Source of the DNA: Adiantum capillus-veneris
Taxonomy: Eukaryota > Streptophyta > Polypodiopsida > Polypodiales > Pteridaceae
Direction of reading: 5' to 3'
DNA: 64,000 nucleotides
NCBI GenBank assembly: GCA_014529385.2
Contig: CM043959.1
Span: 87,852,529-87,916,528 of the forward strand
In this document: piece by piece, positions 49,649-63,548 of the stretch
How the letters are laid out: each line of letters starts with the position of its first letter
How positions within the stretch are numbered: position 1 is the first letter of the stretch
Made by a program: the position numbers and the translations under genes
Notes under the pieces: model-generated
Database searches by the model: none
What the model saw: the letters and a program-made list of their open reading frames with translations, nothing else
What the model was told of the DNA's origin: nothing

Positions 49649-49964
49649 ATAAAAGTTGAAAGTTTTCTCAATTTGTTCTGAATGAAGGATCACAATAGAT
49701 CTAGTTACTCATCTTTGGATACCTAGTGATGATACCTAGTGATGATACACTTTGAAGTATTTACAGGATCAAGAAAGGTAAAAGGGTAATCTTTTTGAAT
49801 TATTTGGAGATGGGTGAAGTATGCACCCTAATGATGCCAAATAATTTAGTGTGAATGGTTAGATATTCACAGGTTTGGAATCTATGCCTTGAGACCTTTG
49901 GTTTTGAAGCTTCCACAAGAAAAAACTTGGTTAGGTCATTTTATAGTTTATCTTGTGCAATTCC
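49649..49964. other. No recognisable gene
   Basis: AT-rich sequence between gag III and the next LTR; a short direct repeat (ACCTAGTGATGATAC) at about 49718-49748. Confidence 0.4.
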
Positions 49965-50155
49965 TGTTGCATAGAGGCGAGCACTCCACTTATTTGTCAA
50001 ATAGATTGATCGATGTGAGAACATAGTAGTCACAACTGTGTTTGTGCCAAAAAATGGGAGCGCAATCAATTCCACTTTGGTGCAATGTTTCTTGCATAGA
50101 GGAGAGCACTCCACTCTTTTGTCAAATACATTGACCGACTCTTGATCGATGTGAG
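49965..50155 (+). repeat. Left part of an LTR (family E), split by a Ty3 element and partly duplicated
   Basis: TGTTGCATAGAGGCGAGC starts at 49965 and a second copy (TGTTTCTTGCATAGAGG) at 50086. The reverse complement of 61027-61226 gives the uninterrupted order. It breaks at CGATGTGAG and resumes after 54690. Confidence 0.55.
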
Positions 50156-50690
50156 AGTCACGTGCACATGGATCTGTGTGCCACGTGGACATCAACTTCC
50201 AGAGCCAGATTTCTACCTATCCCTAGATAGGACAACTTAGAATCCTAGGAGAATTAGTATTGACAATTTTGTGAGCTGGACCTGCATGTCTGTATGAGTC
50301 CATTACATTAGGTTTTGCAGTTTTCGAACCTTCTTGCATATATGGATTGTACAAGCATTTTGGCAGTTGTTCTTACACTACAGTGGGCATGTGGCATGAT
50401 GTGCATATAGTTTTAGGTTAGAGGAATCTAAGAGCCATTCCCCATGTCAGTCTGATTTCCACGTGATAGGTGTGGGTAGTTTTACTGTGATATTGAGCTC
50501 TCGTCAAACTTATCTATAAATCCTTTTTATGATTTTATTTATAAGAATTTGACAAATGTTTTTGCCTACCTCAACCCAAAGGAGTTTATAGCTTGCAAGA
50601 ATGTCCTATAAAGGGGGACCTAAAGCTAGAAATTTCTCCAGATTGCAACAATGCCTAGCTTCCTAGTGTTTTTCTCAGATCAATGGTCAA
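50156..50690 (+). repeat. Truncated 5' LTR of Ty3/gypsy element IV (family C type)
   Basis: GTCACGTGCACATGG (first base changed) through AGAGCCAGATTTC and AGAATCCTAGGAG matches LTRs at 8308 and 53437 for about 500 bp, then stops abruptly. Confidence 0.7.
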
Positions 50691-50699
50691 AGGATCATT

Positions 50700-53430
50700 G
50701 TGTTGTTTGATTTTGGAAGTTCTCATGATGTCATAAGTGAATCTCTTGTGAAACATTCACGTCTATCGACTTCTCCTATCCCCACTCTCTCGATGCAGGA
50801 GTTCCCTGAAGGCATGGCCACTGGATACGGGTTTTATAGGTCCCAATGTAGTCCTTTTGTTGCTCCAATTCTTTTGTTGCTCGTAAGAAAGATGGCTCAT
50901 TGTGGTTATGTGTGGATTATAGGGCCCTCAATAAGATGACGATCAAAAACAATTTTCCTATGCCTTGCATCAAGTAAATTTGGAGCATCTTGATGGGGCT
51001 ATCGTGTTTTCGAAAGTTGATTTGAAGAGTGTCTACCACTAGGTAAGAATTGCAAAGCAAGACAAATCCAAGATCGCCTTTAGGACTAAGTACGAGCATT
51101 ATAAGTTCATTGCTATGCTGTTTGGTCTGACATTACACCATATATGTTTTATCATATGATGATGCGTATCTTCATTGACTTGGTCGGTAAGTATGTGTTT
51201 ATTTTTTTCGAGGACATTCTCATTTTCTTCACTTCTTGGTAGCAACATCCTATAAATATAGAGAAAGTTTTGATTTGATTGGATGCTAAAATCTTTATAT
51301 TACAGAAAAGAAGTCAAATATTTTTCTGACCATTGTGTGCTATTTGAGCTACATCATCTCTCCTAATGGCGTTTGACTCGATCCCACAAAGGTTAGTGAG
51401 GTAATAGAGTGGCCTATGCTTGAGACAACATATGGTTAAAAGGTGTCAAGACTCACCGTCAATGCATGGTCGCTATCGATGCTGCTAAGAGTGCTTTTAA
51501 AGCTCTCAAAGTAGTAGTCATTGAGGCACCATGCCTTGTCCTTAACTCTTGGGAGGAGCCTTTTGAGGTTTGGACTAACACTAGTAACATTGCAATTGGT
51601 GAAATGTTACAGAAAAACAATCATCCAATCGCATTTCTCTCTCATAAACTAAATAGTGATGAGAGAAATTATTTTGATAAGGAACTTCTCTCTGTCATTC
51701 ATGCAGTAAAACATTGGAAGAATTTTATTGTTGGGCGTGAGTTTGTCATTTGCACAGATTATCAAGCCTTTAAATGGCTTTAATCTATGCCTAGTGCACA
51801 TTGGAGTGATAGAAAAGCACGATGATCTCAATTTTTTGAGCAATCTGGTGGTATGATTGAGTATGTACATGATAAAGCTAATCCTATTGCTAATGCACTA
51901 AATAGAAAAGGTCAAGTTTTCCTATTAGAAACTCACTTTTTTGTCTCTATTTAATGTGTTGGTTTTGATGATCTAAAAGATAATTACATGGGTTCTAAAT
52001 TTGAAAAGCATTGATTACAAGCACAAAATAATACACAAGATCAATATAGTTATGTCATTTGTGACAATTGGCTTATCTTTAGAAATTGTTTGTGTGTACT
52101 ATCTTCTCATAGAGCACCAATCTTGCATCACACACGTGATGCATTGACGGGTGGTCATAGAGGTATGAATGCTACATTGAAAAAGGTTGAACAATTTTAC
52201 TATCGACAAAAAATGCGTAAGGATATGTACAACTATGTTACTAAGTGTACCGTATGTCAAAAAGTTAAAGTCCCTCAAGGTAAGAAACAAGGGCTACTCA
52301 TGCCATTGCCTATCCTTGACAGACCATTTGAGGACATAAGTATGGATCTTGTAACTAATTTACCTCCTTTCTCATTTGCATGAAACATGCAAATCTCTAA
52401 CTATTGTTGATAGATTTAGCAAAATTTGCATGTTAATCCCTTGGAAGGCCAATGTTACTGCACAAGATGTTGCACGATTGTTTATAAAGCATTGGTATCC
52501 ATTGTGTGGTCTACCCAAGTCAATTGTGTTGGATCGTGATACAAAGTTTACATCCCATTTTTGGAGTGCTTTGTTTGAAAAATTTGGCAATAAGCTAAAC
52601 TTTTCGTCCGTGTTTCATCCACAATTTGATGGGAAAATTGAAATTTACAACCAATACTAGTTGGCATTTAATGTTCTCGAATCGTATATTCATGATAAAC
52701 AATCTAAGTGGGAATAATATTTGCCGTTAGGTAAGGCTGTCCTCAATGATTCTCTCTCTAGTGCAATTGGCGAACTCCATATGAGATGGTGTTTGGCCGA
52801 CCTTTGCAATCTTTGTTGACGAGGTCTAATTCCAAATTGAATGATGCTAATTGTGTTAGTCAAACCTATGTGGAGGTACTCGAGAGTGTTAAGCTTTGGC
52901 TTAATTAGCAAGGCTCAAGAGTCCTATCCTAGGCGTGCTAATAAGCATCAATAGGATACCTCATTCAAGGAGGTGTCTGTGTGTTTTTAAGGATCATGAA
53001 GCAAAGTGTCAAGAAAGTTGGTAAGAGGTGTCCTAAAACTCTCATTCCATTTGTATGGTTTGTTTCTTATTGTCAAAAAGGTAAATTATGTTTCCATGCA
53101 ATTACATTTGTGATCTTCTGGACAATGCAAAATGTTTTCCATGTCTCTTGGCTTAAATTTTCTTAGGGTGAACCTCCAAGGAGCATTCTAGTCAAGGAGC
53201 AACCGGAGATTATTGATGAAGCCAAAGTTATGGAGTCAGAAACAGATCCTTTTGCATCGATTCAAGCACATAATAAAGAAGCAAGCAAGGCAATACTTCC
53301 TGAAGTTCAAAGATCGAGAGACGCATGAAGCTGCTTGGGTCGATAATAATTTTTTCATTGCGTATCTAGATTTGCTAGTCTCATACAAGGAGGCCATGCA
53401 ACTCGGTTCTCGTGCCTCACCTTAAGCAGG
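50700..53430 (+). pseudogene. pol of Ty3/gypsy element IV (protease to chromodomain-like tail)
   Basis: Directly after the truncated LTR comes protease (VLFDFGSSHDVISESL), so leader and gag are deleted. RT is fragmentary (ALNKMT-like near 50920; FFED in place of a YxDD loop near 51205). RNase H is in 51466-51783 (FEVWTNTSNIAIGEMLQKN, KELLSVIHAVKHWKNFIVG). Integrase: 52090-52383 (GHRGMNATLKKVEQFYY, CTVCQKVKVPQGKK) and 52376-52660 (SIVLDRDTKFTSHFWSALF, HPQFDGK). Frame 53213-53425 ends with RQYFLKFKDRETHEAAWVDN, like a chromodomain. Purine-rich AAGCAGGAGGGGA precedes the 3' LTR. Many stops. Confidence 0.82.
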
Positions 53431-53436
53431 AGGGGA

Positions 53437-54690
53437 TGTCACGTGTACATGGCTTTGTGTGCCATGTGGACATGCTTCATCTACTAGAGCCACTTTTTCA
53501 CCTATCTTTACTAATAGGATTGTTTAGAATCCTAGAAGGATTAGTACTGGTAATATTGTGAGCCTATTCTCAGGACTTGCATGTTCAGACAAGTCCATTA
53601 GACTAGGGTTTTTGATTTTGGAATCCTCTCGCATAAATGGATTGTACAAGCGTTTTGACAGCTTTTATTACACTAGGTGGGTATCTGCCATAATGTGCAT
53701 ATAGTTTTAGGTTAGGAAAATCCAACGAGCCGTTCCCATTGGATTTCTGAGTGGGTAGATGTGCGGCAGTTTCACCCAGATACTGAGCTCTCATTGAAAT
53801 TATTTATAATCACTTTTATGATTTTATTTATAAAAATTTGACATAGGTTTTGCCCTACCTCAAAACAAAGAAGTTTATAACCTGCAAAAATTGCCTATAA
53901 AGGGGAACCCAGAGCTAGCGGTTTCTCCAGATTGTAGTTGTGCCTAGCTTTTGATTGTTTTGCCTCTGATCAACCATATCATTTTTTGCAATAAGTGTTT
54001 TTGGGTCCCATCAGCCTGTGTTTTCAAATTTCAGCCCTAGTGCTTGCTACACCAACAGATCAACCCTAGCATTTTCAAAATTTCAGTCTTTCCCTTGTTG
54101 TGGATCTGCAATTGATAGTCTCTCCAAGGAGGCTTGGTACTTTGTCTTTCCTCGACCATTCCTTTGCCAGCACCGAGTGCTCCCATTGCTGGCTATCATT
54201 GGCATCGTCGAGATTTGAGTTTTAAGTCCTTATTCCTCTCACATCAAGAGCACAATTCAACGCTAGATCTACCCTTGGTGGCCATCTGCAATCCCACGTC
54301 GAGAAGGATCCAAAGGTGCATCAAATTAGCCGTGGAGGTGCCAAGTCTTGAAGAGTTACCGCAGGACATTCACTATTCGAGTCAGTAGAGTTTGCACTTG
54401 AGGTATTGAATGTGTGTACATTCCATTTACTCAATCAAAAGCAAATACCACATTGGTAATGGTGGGGGGAACCTTGAGAGGCTTGGTTGGGACCCCATAG
54501 GTTTCATTCTCATCTTCTCTCTCTTTATCTCCCTCTATACATCTCTACTGCTCTCTTTCATTCCCTCTCTTAAAGGAAATAAAAGGAACCATTATTCATA
54601 GTAAGTTGCAATTGTTAATGCAGGGAAAAAAGTAAAGATTTGTGAAAGTGTAAAAACTAGATCTTCACCATTTCAATTATGCTACTGACA
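53437..54690 (+). repeat. 3' LTR of Ty3/gypsy element IV (1254 bp)
   Basis: TGTCACGTGTACATGGC...GCTACTGACA, after the polypurine tract. About 500 bp of its 5' part matches 50156-50690, and its 3' part matches 8308-9296 (ATCTTCACCATTTCAATT). Confidence 0.82.
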
Positions 54691-54958
54691 CACATAGCAG
54701 CCACAACTCTGTTTGTGTCAGAAATGGGAGCGCACACGAGCAACTAATAGACTTAAATAGAATCTGATAGAGAGAAAAGAGAGAAGACCATACGATATTA
54801 GGCTCAGAAGATAGGTGGTCCCCCCCACCCCCCCCTTAAAGTGTCATGCCAAGGGCAACCCTAGGAATCAAGGGCCAGTGGGCAGGGAATCCTACAAGAC
54901 CAGGCTATAAATAGGGAGGTAGGGAGGAGGATTCTTCAGGCAGTTCCCACGGCATTAT
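54691..54958 (+). repeat. Right part of LTR E, with TATA box
   Basis: CACATAGCAGCCACAACTC continues the LTR interrupted at 50155 (order confirmed by the inverted copy at 61027-61226). CTATAAATAG at 54905-54914 is a good TATA box. It ends just before a PBS. Confidence 0.65.
54905..54914 (+). promoter_or_regulatory. TATA box in LTR E
   Basis: CTATAAATAG, about 50 bp before the LTR end. Confidence 0.6.
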
Positions 54959-54960
54959 AT

Positions 54961-54973
54961 TGGTATTAGAGCC
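54961..54973 (+). other. Primer binding site after LTR E
   Basis: TGGTATTAGAGCC, initiator-Met type. About 360 bp of interior-like sequence follows (short frame MGTITRLIRTILNSFPL at 55168, not recognised) before the foldback. Confidence 0.75.
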
Positions 54974-55337
54974 TAGGAATCGTGGAAAAAAGTGTGTGGC
55001 CTCTCCTAAAGTGCATGAGGTTGCATGCTCGTGCAAAAGCATGGGGAGCTTTGTACCAAGATTACAAACAAAGCAAACCATAAGTTTCCTAACAAGACCT
55101 TGTAGTTGGGCACTTCTAAGGATACATTATTTCCTTGTGTTCATTCAATGACAATATTTTTAATAAAATGGGTACTATAACTAGATTAATTAGGACCATT
55201 CTAAATTCATTTCCACTAGATGATCGGGTAGAAAGTGCATTTTCTATTGAATGGTGCAACACTATTGAGCTATCAAAAGAAAAGATGGCTTATCCGTTTC
55301 AAGAACTCCTCAGGTATTCTCATTAGAGCGAATGAAA

Positions 55338-55835
55338 TGTAGTTGAAGAGGCATTCTCACTATGAAGCATACAACACAACCTTAGTTCATGGCGCATGCA
55401 ATGAACTTTTAACTTGTTTTAATGAAATATGGAAGGGAAAAAATTTACTTAGGCAAGAAAAACGATAATTAAAACTAAAATAATAAGTTAAAGTTGAGGA
55501 ACCTTGAGTTTACAAAGCGACTAGGCCTAGTATGGAGCCATGATTTGCCAAAAACATTGGAGAAGGGAAATCTACGCAGATTCTCTCTCCCTCTCTCTCT
55601 TCTCTTCTCTCATTGATTTTGATTTTGTAAGGAGATGGCTCCATACCAGGCTTTTAAAACTCAAAGGTCCTCGACTTTAACTTAATATTTTAGTTTTAAT
55701 AATCGATTTTTTTGCCTATGTGGAATTTTGTCCTTCCGTGATTCATTAAAACAAGTAAAAAATTTGTTGCATGCGTCGTCAGCAAGGCTCCGTTGCATGC
55801 TCTATAGTGAGAATACCTCTCTCAAATGCACTACA
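55338..55835. mobile_element. Foldback/MITE-like element with ~200-bp inverted arms
   Basis: 55338-55542 and 55634-55835 are imperfect inverted repeats. For example, GAGGCATTCTCACTAT at the left matches GAGGTATTCTCACTAT on the opposite strand at the right; other shared blocks are ACTTGTTTTAATGAA, ATTAAAACTAAAATA and GTATGGAGCCAT. The loop is CT-rich. Outer ends read TGTAGT/ACTACA. No target duplication could be fixed and there is no coding sequence. Confidence 0.82.
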
Positions 55836-55990
55836 GGAGTCCTCAAAATAGGTGAGCCACTTTTCTTTTGATATCTCAACAATGTTGTGTAGCTGTGGGC
55901 ATATCTAAAAGTGCACTCTTTACTCAATCATCTCGTAGAAATGAATTTACAAAGGTTCTAATTAATCTTATTGTAGTACACATATTTTTT

Positions 55991-56571
55991 TGTCACATGA
56001 ACGTTGCTTTGCGTGCCACATGGACATGCTTCATTGACTTCCAAAGCTTCAGCCCTTCCTTGCCAAAATCGGCCTAGGGAGTTGTTGCTACTAGCTTCCC
56101 CGTTGTAGCCTAGACTTTTGGCAGCCCATAGAGCCTCTCCTTGGCCATTCCTTTGCTGCATCAAATGCTCCCATTCCTGCTCATCATCGGCTCCATCAAG
56201 ATGTATGTTTTCAACCCTGATTTATGAGACAGATCGGCTACAATTTTGTAGCCACATCTTCATTTTTTCGCTAGCTTTTAGCTCTTGATTCCTCTCACAT
56301 TGGGAGCACAAATTAGCCACAGATCTATCCCTTGGTGGCCATCAACAATCCCTCATCGAGATGGATGCAAAGGTGCATCAAATCAGCCCCGAAGGCGCTT
56401 CACCTTGAAGAGTTACCACGAGAAATTGCACATTTTAAGTCAGTAGATTCTGCACTTGAGTTTTTGCATGTGTGTAAATTCCATTATGCAATCAAAAGCA
56501 AATACCCCATCCGCATTGGTGTGGGGGTCCCTTGAGAGGGTTGGTTGGGATCTATTGGGTTTCATTCTCCT

Positions 56572-56647
<76 letters not shown>

Positions 56648-56775
56648 TCCCTCTTGTCAGGGAAATAAAAAGGAACCATCTCTCATGCTAAATAGAAATC
56701 ATCAACGTAAGGAAAGAAGTAAAAATTTGTGGAAGTGTAAAGTCTAGATCTTCACCATTTCAATTCCGCTACACA
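55991..56775 (+). repeat. Family C LTR, internally shortened (about 785 bp)
   Basis: TGTCACATGAACGTTGC...TTCCGCTACACA; shares start, CCTTGAGAGGGTTGGTTGGG and ATCTTCACCATTTCAATTCC with 8308-9296. Contains (CT)n(CA)n at 56572-56646. Confidence 0.75.
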
Positions 56776-56848
56776 TGAAATTTTCGTCAAACAATGTCAT
56801 TGAATCTTGGCAAGGGAATAATTAATACTTAGGAGTTTTGAACTACAA

Positions 56849-56958
56849 GATCTTGTTAGGAAAATTTTGGCATGCTTTGTTTCATAAGCTTGGTACAAAG
56901 ATGAGTTTTTCTTTTGTGTATCATCCTCAAACGGATGGGCAAAACGACATTTCCAACT
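56849..56958 (+). pseudogene. Ty3/gypsy integrase core scrap
   Basis: Frame reads FWHALFHKLGTKMSFSFVYH then PQTDGQNDISN, the stretch between the second Asp and the Glu of the integrase core. It follows an LTR directly, an order that needs a deletion or recombination. Confidence 0.7.
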
Positions 56959-57386
56959 CTAAAATGTTGGATGGGGATCGGAATGGAGAGAGATTTTGAA
57001 GGGAGATTTTGAGGGAGCTTTTTCTAAGACTTTCACTAGAATAGTGTTTGTAGGGAAAAAACTTTCTATGCCCTAGTTGGAGAGAGCTTCTTGGAGGGAG
57101 CTTTTTGGTTTTTTCACAATCCAATGGAACCTTCAAACCAACATGTACATGGGAAAAAATTGTGCTTTGAGCATAGGAGAAGGAGTAAAGACACAAGCCC
57201 CCCTCTTAAATCATCAATTTCTCCAAAAAGAATTACTATATTAAATCAACAGCTAACATGTACCAACAAAATGCATGTACCAACAAAATGCTTTGCACAT
57301 AGAAATAAAACAAGAAGACACAAGCCACCCTCTCAAATCATGAATTCCTACAAAAATAATTACAATATTAAATAAACAGTTATAGT
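56959..57386. other. No gene; two imperfect direct repeats
   Basis: AGGGAGATTTTGAGGGAGC-type units at 56996-57100. A ~125-bp spaced duplication (AGACACAAGCC...AATTACTATATTAAATCAACAG) lies at about 57188 and 57314. Possibly flank of the MULE that follows. Confidence 0.4.
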
Positions 57387-59750
57387 TCATGCCATACAAT
57401 TACATATGGGCACTAGGGGATGTGAGTGAAACAATTTAATTACAATTTTTTTTAATGCTGTACAATGACAATTGAACACAGGAAGCATATCCTCATTTGT
57501 TACTTGATCTAATGGATAAACACATTGTGGTTTAAATCCAAGCCAAAGTAGCAAAGGAAGATGAAGTAAATATGCTTGTAGGCCATGTAGGGTTTTCTTT
57601 GTGCTATCGTTCGTGAAGTCACCACATGTACACATTAGGCTACTTGCAATATGAACTTCATACCCCTCGCCCCACACTTCTGAAGAAGATGTCTCCACCA
57701 TGAATTTTTCATGCATGCATGTCCTCACGATAGTGTGCTGCACAATCCGACCTTCCACAATCATCGTCGATTCAATTCTCTTGGATGCTTGAACTGATAC
57801 TCCAGGCCGATAACACACATTGTTGGTTTCCTTGATTGCAATTTTCTTTACTATGAAGCCTCTTGTCTTCAATGCCAGCAACTCTGAAATAGTCATGTTT
57901 GTTCCATTTTCCAGTGGCCATATACTTGAAACTCTAGCAGGACATTGAGTGATTGTGTTAGAGATCTTCCATGTGATCCACACTATCATTGTTGAAACAC
58001 ATCAATTGTGCCTTTGAACCATTACCATGAGCACTATCATGCCCTCTTTCCCATGTTTGAATACCCCAAAAGGATGGTGCAACATCACCTGCACCTGTAT
58101 CCTTATATTCTTCTTACACTTAGCGACTCTAGATCCTAACTAGCCTTGACATTAAACCCTGCTTTCCTTTGGTATACGATCGATTTTCCACATGTTCTTA
58201 TGAATATCTTCCTCCTCAAACATTAACGCACCCTTGTGTTCCTCAACTACCTGTTCGGCCATTCCGGTAGTTGCTTGGAGACCTCGATAATTTTGCGAGA
58301 TGTTTTGTGTGAGATACTCAAGTTGATGTGAATCATTCTCCTCCTCATAGGTTACTCTCCCAACCTGTTTTTGCTTTTTTCTACTGTGACATTACCTCCC
58401 TCCATTGCCGATTGCTGATAGAGTGGTGTACCTCCGGGACCATCCTCAATCTCATAGCAATAGCAGCGAGCCTAGTGCTCAACCTTGTTGTGCCTAATGA
58501 GCAAGTTCTTTTTATAGAAGGTCCAGCTCATGATACTTACCCTTGACAAAAGCAAGCATCTTCACACTTTGTAGAAAAGTTTTTGATGGATCAGACACAG
58601 ATGCATTGTACAAGCTCAATATTTCTTTGTTTCCCTTGCCAACAAGACAACTCGCGTGCTTTGTTTTAGCAAGTTTTGTAGTCGGTATGTATGATAGATC
58701 ATCCACATCCCGCAACATTATTTTTATTAAGATTTCATTCAAACACTAAAATACAGGGCTCCCTTCAAAAATTTCTTGGCAATGTTTACCCCAACGAAGT
58801 GTCTTCTCTAGCAATGGTATCGTAAATGCCACCAACTTAGCCAACAATCTATTTGCAGCAAGTTAGAGTTGAACACTTTTACACAAGTCCACCAAGCTTG
58901 TATAGTCCTGTACAAGCTGGTTGCCTCTTTCTTGCTCCTTGCACATTGTTATAATTCACACATATGCTTGTGCTCATCCTGGAAAGTTTTATGCACGTAT
59001 TGCATGGTGTGAATGTGCAAGCTTTGCTCCCAATGAAACAAGCATGAGTGTTCTCTTCATTCCATAACATTGTCAGTTCCTCGTTGAATACAAATCAAAT
59101 AACTTTCCAAATTTCTCCACCCTCATCTGCCATGAATCCTCTAAAATCAGTTGGATGGTGTCTGTTGGCCAATAACATTACATTCATTATTTTTTTGAAC
59201 ATGATCTGCACTCGAGTGTCTTCTTCCTTCATCTTGCAGATGGCAATTGTTTGCATTTCTTGAATCCTGCAAAGATAAATGATTAATCAATGCTACAAAG
59301 GAACGAAGAAGAAATTGGAAGTTTGCTTCGTAGACCTTATGTAGGATAGTAGACATGGGCTGCCATTGTTGTCTACCCCAGTACCCTACATACATGATTA
59401 AAGCAAACCCAACTTCTTTGCAAGTTCCCACTCCCGTCTTGTTGCATTCTATTTACCAGATTGACACTAGATCCAGGTCCATTGATCGATAATTTGAATA
59501 CATGACATCTATTATTATGGTATGTGGATTGTCCTGAAAATATCATACCATGGAAACACCTATAGTTGCAATTGTTTTTGAGCCGCATCAATTGGGGCTC
59601 CGCATTGACTACAAAACATATAGTAGTTGCTCCTCTCATCCAGTGTTTAAACCTGAGATTAATATCACATACATCCATGTCAAACAAGAGAAAGTGTAAC
59701 ACATTCGGAGACAAGAAAATAAAACAACAACTTTGCATATGGATCAATGG
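57387..59750 (-). pseudogene. Decayed Mutator-like (MULE) transposase with SWIM finger
   Basis: Minus strand, several frames. About 59115-59230 has KEEDTRVQIMFKKIMNVM and FRGFMADEGGEIWKV, matching the MULE block (SEDTEAQ..FW..LN.V...FKGFMAD.A..NW). About 59000-59045 has CLFHWEQSLHIHTMQYVHK, the conserved FHW.QS..H block. Frame 57387-57989 (200 aa) carries CTCGDF (57614-57632), the start of a SWIM zinc finger, but its downstream C.H is not intact (KKTLHGLQ). Frameshifts and stops show it is inactive. No terminal inverted repeats were identified. Confidence 0.7.
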
Positions 59751-61026
59751 TCACATCTCCTCCAGTATAGAGAGGAGCTCATTGCTACTGAGGAATCCCT
59801 TGAGGTCAAGGAAGCAAAAAGAGATACTACAATGGGAGCATATCATTCACCATTAGGAGGGTCACTTAAGTCCAGAAAGGTTACACATAAGTAGTTATTA
59901 ATGTTCAAGAATTCTTCACTTTGGATGCTCAATGGATGATAGAGTAGGAGTTAACACCTTATTTAAAGATATTAGATGGTTATATACAAGAACTACACTT
60001 GAGGATAGCTATCTAGAAGCTAGAGGAGTGTTGCTAAATTGCTGATTTTTCTATTTTTTGAGTAATATCTATTTAATTAAAATTAAAAAAAATATTTTCC
60101 ACAAGAGAAATGATAAGTTAGGAATTGTAGATCTACAAGAGACATACAACATCGCTAAGTTGCTGCGTAAGCTTGATGGATGAGAGACTGAGTTGGATAG
60201 GTGACGGGAGCATTAGTTAGGGAATATACTCCATGGTTCAAGGAGCTTTGAATGAAGATGGATTCTCAGAAGCTTTGAGGTAATTCAAATGTTTTTGAAA
60301 GTAGGTTGCTTTTGGAGTGCTTTTTGGAAAAGCAGATGCTTTTTATTATTGAGTTTTGAACAAGCTCTAACCATTTTAAAATTTGGCCAATAGCCCACTT
60401 AATAAGTGAGTAGCCATCGGTAATTTTTGAGCTAAAAGATGGGCTCCTCCTCCATGCTACTATTTCTAATAAAATCGACCACTTTATCCCCCTTTCTTTG
60501 CATTAAAAGCAAGGAAACAATCTCCCCATCAATGTGCCCATGTTTCCTATTCTTGTTGGCTCCCGACGTATAAACGAAAACTTGGTGGCTCCACTTTTGG
60601 CATCTGTTGCATAAGCAAGAAGATGCCCCTACTATGAGAAGACACTGAGGAGATTCTAGTGCCGCGTATGAGCAATTTTACGCAACAAATTTGCAATTGG
60701 AGGTTTCTTTTCATGCCGGGAGCAATAGGTTATGATCTGTGTATGAGTTCTACCAGAGTTTGCTTCTATGGCTGTGTTTTGCAGGTACTCTATCTCTAAG
60801 GAGGCTTCGGACTACGCTCAAGAGTTTCCAAAATGGATTTTCAGTTGGTTTGCAAATACGTGCTTTTTGAGAGCAAATCCAAGGATTGTTGAGCAAAGAG
60901 CTTCGTTTCTCGAGATCCGAATGGAAAGGAAACTACTATCGAGTTTGAGATCCGAAACATAGGGGTTTCTTTGGCTCTTGCACTTGTAAAAGGTTATCCC
61001 TATTAACAAAGATTCTCTTTAAGAAT
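59751..61026. other. No recognisable gene
   Basis: AT-rich stretch at 60030-60110, otherwise unassigned. A short frame at 60768-60962 has no known motif. Confidence 0.4.
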
Positions 61027-61226
61027 GGGGGGGGGGGGATCAACACAACTTCTAGTCTCAATACCTTGTTGATCTTCTCCCTTTTCTCTCTATCAGATTC
61101 TATTTTAATCTATCAATTGTTCGTGTGCGCTCCAATTTTGACACAAACACAACTGTGACTACTATGTTCTCACATTGCTCAATCTGTTTGACAAAAGAGC
61201 GGAGCGCTCTTCTCTATGCAACATCA
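61027..61226 (-). repeat. Inverted fragment of LTR E
   Basis: Its reverse complement starts TGTTGCATAGAGAAGAGC and matches 49965-50155 joined to 54691-54840 (GTGAGAACATAGTAGTCAC, GAATCTGATAGAGAGAAAAG). It gives the order of LTR E before the Ty3 insertion. The rest of the LTR is not recognisable. Confidence 0.65.
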
Positions 61227-61779
61227 AAATATACTAAAATGGCCCAAAAAACCTACAAGTCTATCTTGCCCTAATTGCACTAAACAGGGACTACACATGA
61301 TACAACAAATAATGTTTTACTTTCAATTCACAACTACTGCACATAAAACCATTGGCATAGTGTTTCATATCATGACTACACAACATCACGATAGCATAGG
61401 GAAGGCGCCCTTCCCTCATAGACTTTTTTTCTCCTCTAGTAGTATGGTCATGATATGATTTTGCAAATCTCCTCCAATGTTGGCCACTTTTTGTTTTGTG
61501 AAAGTATTCCTTTTTTTTGTTTCATTTTACTTCTTTTTATCAAAATATGGGCAAGTGTGTTTTGAACAAAAGTTGTTGACTTAATATAAACCTCTCAATA
61601 TTGTTGGTGACATACTCCATTACTGTTGAATTTAGACTTTTAACCCAATATAAAAAACAAAGATGAAGGCTCATGTAGAAAGGTCCTCTAGCTTAGGTAA
61701 TTTTGAGTGATTGTTTTTAAGATATGGCTTTTGTTGAAGGAGAGTTAGATCTTCGAGCGAGCTCAACGAAACGAGCTTT
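61227..61779. other. No recognisable gene
   Basis: AT-rich; nothing assigned. Confidence 0.5.
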
Positions 61780-63110
<1,331 letters not shown>

Positions 63111-63406
63111 CGTCTTTCTAAAAAAAAAAAAATACAGTTCCACTCTCTCCCTCATAATTTTGTCTCCCCCTTTTTTCTTCGTCTCTCTCTCTCTCTCTAT
63201 CGATCTCTCTCTCATCGCATCTTACTTTTTTCTTTCTCTGCCTCGTGTCACATTGTCGCTTGAGTCCCTCAAATCCCAATGAGAAATGAAATGACATGCT
63301 ATATTAATTGTCTTCAAAAGGCCAAAATGACCCATGAGACCAAACAGATACAATCTTGGTGGATCTAATACAATGTCTGAGTACAAAATAAAATGAGAGA
63401 GAAAGG

Positions 63407-63410
<4 letters not shown>

Positions 63411-63446
<36 letters not shown>
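63411..63446. repeat. (GA)n microsatellite
   Basis: GA repeat left of the poly(G) foldback; CT-rich sequence sits at the matching place on the right (63851-63885). Confidence 0.9.
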
Positions 63447-63449
<3 letters not shown>

Positions 63450-63498
63450 GGGAGAGGGTCCGCAAGGGAAGGAAGGAAAGGGTTAGGTGGGAGAGCGG

Positions 63499-63499
<1 letters not shown>

Positions 63500-63548
<49 letters not shown>

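Noticed and set aside
55829-55850. CACTACAGGAG as a CACTA start
   Set aside because: No subterminal repeats follow; it is the outer end of the foldback arm.
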